A DNA stretch of 11,120 bases from the NCBI GenBank assembly GCA_913031655.1, contig CAJWFY010000044.1:1-11120 (forward strand). Reading direction: 5' to 3'. Position 1 is the first letter of the stretch. The number at the start of each line of letters is the position of its first letter. Below are positions 7,772 to 11,120 of the stretch, one piece after another. The stretch is from an uncultured Flavobacteriaceae bacterium (lineage in GTDB: Bacteria > Bacteroidota > Bacteroidia > Flavobacteriales > Flavobacteriaceae). The position numbers and the translations under genes are program-made. Under the pieces are notes generated by a model. That model saw only the letters and a program-made list of their open reading frames with translations. It did no database searches and was not told the origin of the DNA.

Positions 7772-7801
7772 CAAATATAACTCTTTGAGATTTTATTACA
7801 C
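7772..7801 (-). promoter_or_regulatory. Probable promoter of the suf operon
   Basis: Read on the minus strand, 7779-7772 is TATATTTG, a full match to the Bacteroidota -7 box TAnnTTTG. A GTG (two of three matches to the -33 TTG) lies exactly 19 bases upstream at 7801-7799. The box ends 23 bases before the sufA-like ATG, so transcription would start only some 15-20 bases before the gene. No clear dyad operator for an IscR- or Fur-type regulator is visible. The consensus is established for Bacteroidota; activity here is inference. Confidence 0.6.
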
Positions 7802-7834
7802 TAAGTTTTTTTTATTAATCCCTTCTTATATATA

Positions 7835-7865
7835 TTCAATAATTATGCCATTTAATTTATATTTG
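7835..7865 (+). promoter_or_regulatory. Probable promoter of thiL
   Basis: TATATTTG at 7858-7865 matches the -7 box TAnnTTTG. The best -33 candidate is TTC at 7835-7837, 20 bases upstream, which is weak. The box ends 14 bases before the TTG start of thiL, so the message would be nearly leaderless, with an A-rich stretch (7867-7879) before the start. I saw no TPP riboswitch-like sequence: the leader is far too short to hold one. Confidence 0.55.
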
Positions 7866-7879
7866 ACAAAAAAAATAAA

Positions 7880-8923
7880 TTGAAAAAAAATAACGAAATA
7901 AAAACTCCAACAAAATTAGCAGATTTAGGAGAATTCGGAGTAATTGATCAAATCACCACAGGTTTTGTGAACTCTAACAAATCAACTGTGCTTGGGATTG
8001 GTGATGATGCAGCCGTTGTTGACTTTAAAAACAAGCAGGCATTAATTTCCACAGACATGATGGTTGAGGGGGTTCATTTTAACTTGGCTTACATGCCTTT
8101 AAAACATTTAGGCTATAAAGCCGTAGTTTCTAATCTTTCAGATATTTATTCAATGAATGGAATTTGTACTCAAATTACAGTGAGTATAGCAGTTTCTAAT
8201 AGATTTAATCTAGAATCTTTAGAAGAACTTTATCTAGGAATTAGAGCTGCATGTAAAACTTATAAAATTGATTTAGTTGGAGGAGATACAACAACTTCAA
8301 CCAAGGGACTAATTATTAGTATTACAGCTATTGGAGAATCTAAGCCTGTGGATATAGTTAAAAGAAGCGGAGCTCAAACAAATGATTTAATTGTAGTTTC
8401 GGGTGATTTAGGAAGTGCCTACATGGGTTTACAGGTTTTAGAAAGAGAAAATGAGGTGTTTAAAGTAAATCCACAAAATCAACCAGATTTGTCGGATTAT
8501 ACGTACCTGCTTAAAAGACAGTTAAAGCCAGAAGCTAGAAAAGATGTTATAGATTTTTTTGCTGATAAAAAGATTACACCAACTTCAATGATTGACATAA
8601 GTGATGGTCTATCTTCAGAATTATTACATATATGTAAGCAATCAAAGGTGGGTTGCGATGTATATGAAGACAAAATACCCCTTAGTGAGGAAATGAAATC
8701 AGCATGTGAAGAATTCAAGTTACACTCCACTACAATTGCATTAAGTGGAGGAGAAGATTACGAACTTTTATTTACAGTAAATCAAAAAGATTATGATAAG
8801 ATTAAAGAAAGTAACGATTTAACTGTGATTGGTTATGTAGTTGATTCTGAAAAAGGAATTAATTTAGTAACTAAATCTGAGGATAAAGTTCCAATTACTT
8901 CTCAAGGCTGGAAATCGTTTTAA
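7880..8923 (+). CDS. thiL: Thiamine-monophosphate kinase ThiL
   Basis: ThiL phosphorylates thiamine monophosphate to thiamine diphosphate with ATP, the last step of TPP synthesis. The 347 residues show the PurM/AIRS-like fold motifs: GIGDDAAVV at 39-47, STDMMVEGVHF at 57-67 (nucleotide- and metal-binding aspartates), GYKAVVSNLSDIYSMNG, GGDTTTS at 134-140, KRSGAQTNDLIVVSGDLGSAYMGL, MIDISDGLSSE around 237-247 and ALSGGEDYELLFT at 287-299. I chose the TTG at 7880-7882. It gives a normal ThiL N-terminus (TKLADLGEFGVIDQIT), there is no ATG before residue 60, and an in-frame stop (TAA at 7853-7855) lies just upstream. The gene stands alone, divergent from the suf operon. No other thiamine gene is in the window. 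Confidence 0.95.
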   Translation: MKKNNEIKTPTKLADLGEFGVIDQITTGFVNSNKSTVLGIGDDAAVVDFKNKQALISTDMMVEGVHFNLAYMPLKHLGYKAVVSNLSDIYSMNGICTQITVSIAVSNRFNLESLEELYLGIRAACKTYKIDLVGGDTTTSTKGLIISITAIGESKPVDIVKRSGAQTNDLIVVSGDLGSAYMGLQVLERENEVFKVNPQNQPDLSDYTYLLKRQLKPEARKDVIDFFADKKITPTSMIDISDGLSSELLHICKQSKVGCDVYEDKIPLSEEMKSACEEFKLHSTTIALSGGEDYELLFTVNQKDYDKIKESNDLTVIGYVVDSEKGINLVTKSEDKVPITSQGWKSF

Positions 8924-8950
8924 TCCATTTTATAAGATAGATTAATAAAC

Positions 8951-8980
8951 TTTTTTAGTAACATAAAAAACGTATTTTTG
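8951..8980 (+). promoter_or_regulatory. Probable promoter of rseP
   Basis: TATTTTTG at 8973-8980 is a full match to the TAnnTTTG -7 box. The bases 19 upstream (8951-8953) are TTT, one mismatch from the -33 TTG. The box ends 19 bases before the rseP ATG. The thiL-rseP gap (8924-8999) shows no convincing terminator, so rseP may also receive read-through from thiL. Confidence 0.55.
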
Positions 8981-8999
8981 AACTCCCAATAATTTATAT

Positions 9000-10319
9000 A
9001 TGAGTATTTTTTTAATAAAAGCATTTCAATTGATTTTAAGTCTTGCTATTCTTGTTGTTCTTCACGAATTAGGACATTTTATACCTGCTAAACTATTTAA
9101 AACAAAAATCGAAAAGTTCTACTTATTTTTTGATTGGCCGTTTGCATTATTTAAGAAAAAAATTGGAGAAACTGAATGGGGTATTGGAGTTCTTCCTCTA
9201 GGAGGCTATGTTAAGATTGCCGGTATGATTGATGAAAGTATGGATACAGAGCATCTAAAAAAAGATCCAGAGCCTTGGGAATTTAGATCAAAACCAGCTT
9301 GGCAAAGACTAATTATAATGTTAGGTGGAGTTACAGTGAATATTATTTTAGGCTTCGCTATATATATGATGATTGCTTTTGTTTGGGGAAAAGAAATTCT
9401 TACAAATGAAGATCTTCCCGGTGGATATGAGGTTAATGAAATTATGAAACCTTACGGATTTAAGGATGGTGACAAAATTTTAGAAATTGACGGAGAACCT
9501 TTAGAAGATATAAATGAAATTGGGAAGTATTTATTTTTAAGAAATGTTTCTGATGTTAAAGTTCAGCATAAAAATGGAGCTTATGAAAATTTAGCAATTC
9601 CTGATAGTATAGGAACTCAAATGATGAATAGCGGAGTAATGACTCCTTTTACCTTACTTCTCCCCGCTGTTATTGGTTCTATAGAACCCGACTCACCAGC
9701 TAAACAAGCAGATTTAAGTTTAAATGATAAAATTATTTCAGTTAATGGTGAAGAGATAGTTAAGTGGCAAGACTTTAAAAAAATAATAGAGGAAAATAAT
9801 TTTAGTGAAATAAATTTAGAAATTGATAGAGATGGCTATTTTTTAAATAAAACAGTAAAGTTAAGTGAGAATAACACAATCGGCGTAACTGTTTTAACTC
9901 CAAAAATTTCAACTACAAAACTAAATTTCACTTTTTTAGAAAGTATTTCAAGAGGATATGATAAAGCATATTGGACTTTAAAAGATTATGTAGGTCAATT
10001 TAAATATGTGTTTACTAAAAAAGGAGCATCGCAGCTTGGTGGATTTGGGGCAATCGGAAGTATTTTCCCTGCAAGTTGGGACTGGCAAAGATTTTGGGAA
10101 ACTACAGCTTTACTTTCTATAATTTTAGCATTTATGAATGTTCTACCAATACCAGCTTTAGACGGAGGGCATGTAATGTTTTTACTTTATGAAGTTGTTT
10201 CAGGGCGAAAGCCAAATGATAAGTTTATGGAATATGCTCAGATAACTGGCTTCATGTTGTTAATGGCACTAGTACTTTTTGCAAATGGGAATGATCTTTA
10301 TAAATGGCTTTTTAATTAA
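9000..10319 (+). CDS. rseP: RIP metalloprotease RseP (site-2 protease)
   Basis: RseP is an inner-membrane zinc protease (peptidase M50) that cuts transmembrane segments, such as those of anti-sigma factors or leftover signal peptides. The first membrane helix (about 5-27) carries the HExxH zinc motif, H22-E23-H26 in VLHELGHF. The third zinc ligand is D388 in NVLPIPALDGGH, in a C-terminal helix. Further helices are likely at about 104-127, 366-386 and 414-430. Two PDZ-like domains lie between them, at about 142-200 (FKDGDKILEIDGEPL) and 222-290 (IEPDSPAKQADLSLNDKIISVNGEEI). The 439-residue length fits the Bacteroidota form. The LGGYVKIAGM segment is typical of the family. The stop lies inside the first copy of a 15-base tandem repeat. 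No rseA or sigma-E type gene is adjacent. Confidence 0.95.
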   Translation: MSIFLIKAFQLILSLAILVVLHELGHFIPAKLFKTKIEKFYLFFDWPFALFKKKIGETEWGIGVLPLGGYVKIAGMIDESMDTEHLKKDPEPWEFRSKPAWQRLIIMLGGVTVNIILGFAIYMMIAFVWGKEILTNEDLPGGYEVNEIMKPYGFKDGDKILEIDGEPLEDINEIGKYLFLRNVSDVKVQHKNGAYENLAIPDSIGTQMMNSGVMTPFTLLLPAVIGSIEPDSPAKQADLSLNDKIISVNGEEIVKWQDFKKIIEENNFSEINLEIDRDGYFLNKTVKLSENNTIGVTVLTPKISTTKLNFTFLESISRGYDKAYWTLKDYVGQFKYVFTKKGASQLGGFGAIGSIFPASWDWQRFWETTALLSIILAFMNVLPIPALDGGHVMFLLYEVVSGRKPNDKFMEYAQITGFMLLMALVLFANGNDLYKWLFN

Positions 10320-10337
10320 TTTCTTTTTAATTAATTT
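10308..10337 (+). repeat. Perfect 15-base tandem repeat, two copies
   Basis: CTTTTTAATTAATTT occurs at 10308-10322 and again, directly abutting, at 10323-10337. The first copy contains the last codons and stop of rseP. The second ends in the TTT that, with the following G, forms the -33 element of the tRNA-Asn promoter. It looks like a simple slippage duplication. Confidence 0.9.
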
Positions 10338-10365
10338 GAACACAATGAAATATAATTTATATTTG
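10336..10365 (+). promoter_or_regulatory. Promoter of tRNA-Asn, near-perfect Bacteroidota consensus
   Basis: TTG at 10336-10338, exactly 19 bases of spacer, then TATATTTG at 10358-10365. This is a complete match to the Bacteroidota consensus TTG-N19-TAnnTTTG and the best promoter in the window. The mature tRNA starts at 10385, so a short 5' leader of about 10-15 bases would be removed by RNase P. Confidence 0.8.
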
Positions 10366-10384
10366 CCCTCGATTTAAAACAAAT

Positions 10385-10458
10385 TCCTCCTTAGCTCAGT
10401 TGGTTAGAGCATCTGACTGTTAATCAGAGGGTCCAAGGTTCGAGTCCTTGAGGGGGAG
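10385..10458 (+). tRNA. tRNA-Asn (anticodon GTT)
   Basis: The full cloverleaf can be drawn. The acceptor stem TCCTCCT (10385-10391) pairs with AGGGGGA (10451-10457) with one G-T wobble. The D stem is GCTC/GAGC. The anticodon stem TCTGA/TCAGA (from 10412) has loop CTGTTAA with anticodon GTT at 10419-10421. The T arm is CAAGG-TTCGAGT-CCTTG. The discriminator base is G at 10458, as expected for tRNA-Asn. The following bases are CAA, so the 3' CCA is not encoded and must be added after transcription. It has its own strong promoter and a terminator downstream, so it is a single-gene unit. Confidence 0.97.
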
Positions 10459-10485
10459 CAACAGAGTCGCTACACTACACATTCT

Positions 10486-10517
10486 AAACCTTCGAGAAAT
10501 CGGAGGTTTTTTCTTTT
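10486..10517 (+). terminator. Rho-independent terminator after tRNA-Asn
   Basis: AAACCTTCGA (10486-10495) pairs with TCGGAGGTTT (10500-10509), ten pairs with one wobble, closed by a GAAA tetraloop (10496-10499). It is followed by a T-rich run to 10517. It ends the tRNA transcript about 30-60 bases after the tRNA. Strong by inspection. Confidence 0.85.
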
Positions 10518-10630
10518 CAGCGTAGTTAAGGTTTGGCTCTCACCTTGGCTAACCATTCGTGAAAGCCTTCTAAAAGGACTTACTTAATTGACAATAATAA
10601 TCTCAAAGAACACATTAAATTTACTAAAAC

Positions 10631-10648
10631 TGACAGACATTTGACAGA
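10631..10648 (+). repeat. Short direct repeat TGACAGA, 11-base period
   Basis: TGACAGA occurs at 10631-10637 and 10642-10648, starts 11 bases apart (about one helical turn). The pair sits inside the loop of the AAAGAACA/TGTTCTTT inverted repeat (10605-10661). It could be a protein binding site, but so short a repeat may be chance in AT-rich DNA. Confidence 0.4.
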
Positions 10649-10896
10649 TATTATGTTCTTTTCGACTTTTATAAGTTTTCACAAAGAATGTTGTTCCAAC
10701 ATATCTGAGCTAATAATTTAAACTGAAAATACAAAATCAAAAAACAATCACGTTATATAAGTATGATATGAATCTAAACTTGTTACATAGAATTCATAAA
10801 GACGTTTAGAAAAACAAGATATTTTCTACACAAGACCTTAAGCCTCCTTTTAAGGTTTGACGTTATAAACTCGGATAGAGTGTGTGAGTGGGTAAG

Positions 10897-10932
10897 CACA
10901 GCAGTTTTTCCTGTGTCAGTAGTAATAGACAC
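10897..10932 (+). other. Two mutually exclusive hairpins in the GC-richer segment
   Basis: CACAG (10897-10901) can pair with CTGTG (10911-10915). GTGTC (10913-10917) can pair with GACAC (10928-10932). The two stems share 10913-10915, so only one can form at a time, as in attenuators and riboswitches. Each stem is only 5 pairs, so the structure is weak evidence alone. Confidence 0.3.
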
Positions 10933-11120
10933 CGTGTGAATAGGTTTTCTGCCTTGATTCTGATGGAGGGTTCTTCATATAAAAAGAGTAACATCTTTTT
11001 TAAATGAGGTGCGGAGATATATTACTATAAAAGTGCCCTTCGGGCAGTCTGGTACGAAAAGTGAATAAATAATAAAATACTATGAATCAAGATAAATGAG
11101 AACTGAAAACACCACAGCTA

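Larger units (their letters stand above)
10518..11120. other. Gene-free stretch with inverted repeats and a GC step
   Basis: About 600 bases without a supportable gene. From 10560 to 10860 the DNA is very AT-rich (about 22-27% GC in each 60 bases), then it rises to about 40-45% GC at 10861-10980 before falling again. It holds several dyads: GTTAAGGT/ACCT-TAAC around 10525-10553, AAAGAACA/TGTTCTTT (10605-10612 and 10654-10661), ATGTTG-ttc-CAACAT (10688-10702), TCTAAAC/GTTTAGA (10773-10779 and 10804-10810), ACCTTAA/TTAAGGT (10835-10841 and 10850-10856) and TGCCC-ttc-GGGCA (11034-11046). No TAnnTTTG box was found in it on either strand. It matches no RNA family I recognise (not tmRNA, RNase P RNA or SRP RNA). 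It could be a rRNA leader, an unknown structured RNA, a degraded gene, or plain spacer. Confidence 0.5.

Noticed and set aside
7749..7879. TPP riboswitch before thiL
   Set aside because: The space between the likely transcript start and the thiL start is about 10 bases, and no THI-box sequence is seen.
10863..10994. Minus-strand ORF of 43 codons starting with ATG in the gene-free stretch
   Set aside because: Short, with no recognised domain and no promoter box. It overlaps another open minus-strand frame (10783-10974, 63 codons, no ATG) and a plus-strand one (10888-11007, 39 codons, GTG start). Three competing frames in a GC-richer stretch are more likely chance than coding.
11034..11046. 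Hairpin TGCCC-ttc-GGGCA as an intrinsic terminator
   Set aside because: No T-run follows on either strand, so it lacks the second half of a terminator.
10385..11120. tRNA-Asn as an attachment site with an integrated element downstream
   Set aside because: No repeat of the tRNA 3' end was found in the following 660 bases and no integrase gene is visible. The terminator directly after the tRNA looks native. An att copy beyond the window cannot be excluded.
1..11120. CRISPR array or insertion sequence
   Set aside because: No regularly spaced repeats, transposase frames or terminal inverted repeats with target duplications were seen.

Overview
The window is AT-rich, densely coded bacterial DNA. 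It looks like a chromosomal segment from a marine-type member of the Flavobacteriia (Bacteroidota). Three things point there. Upstream of several genes sit -7 boxes of the form TAnnTTTG, and one has a TTG exactly 19 bases upstream, which is the Bacteroidota promoter signature. Shine-Dalgarno-like sequences are not evident. Two gene families known mainly from Bacteroidota (DUF2480 and DUF3078) are present. No mobile element, CRISPR array or prophage gene is visible.

Layout. At 3-470 (+) is the C-terminal part of the GTPase HflX, cut by the window edge. From 7748 down to 450 (-) runs one tight operon: an A-type carrier (sufA-like), sufB, sufC, sufD, sufS, sufE, a SufT/DUF59 gene, a DUF2480 gene and a DUF3078 gene. 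Spacing is 1-base overlap to 29 bases throughout. The last gene overlaps hflX tail to tail. A 131-base divergent promoter region (7749-7879) separates this operon from thiL (7880-8923, +). Next on the plus strand are rseP (9000-10319) and tRNA-Asn(GTT) (10385-10458), followed by a strong intrinsic terminator. The last ~600 bases (10518-11120) hold no gene I can support, but contain inverted repeats, a short direct repeat and an abrupt rise in GC.

How the genes work together. SufS takes sulfur from cysteine, SufE relays it, the SufB/SufC/SufD scaffold-ATPase builds [Fe-S] clusters, and the A-type carrier and SufT act in delivery and maturation. The two appended genes are uncharacterised: a small cytoplasmic protein with three cysteines (DUF2480) and a secreted, probably outer-membrane beta-barrel protein (DUF3078). 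Their place in a complete Suf operon is the most interesting functional lead here. ThiL makes thiamine diphosphate, RseP is the site-2 intramembrane protease and HflX is a ribosome-associated GTPase; these look like ordinary housekeeping neighbours. I found no convincing wholly new system. The best candidates for follow-up are the DUF2480/DUF3078 pair, an internal promoter before sufE, and the structured gene-free stretch after tRNA-Asn.
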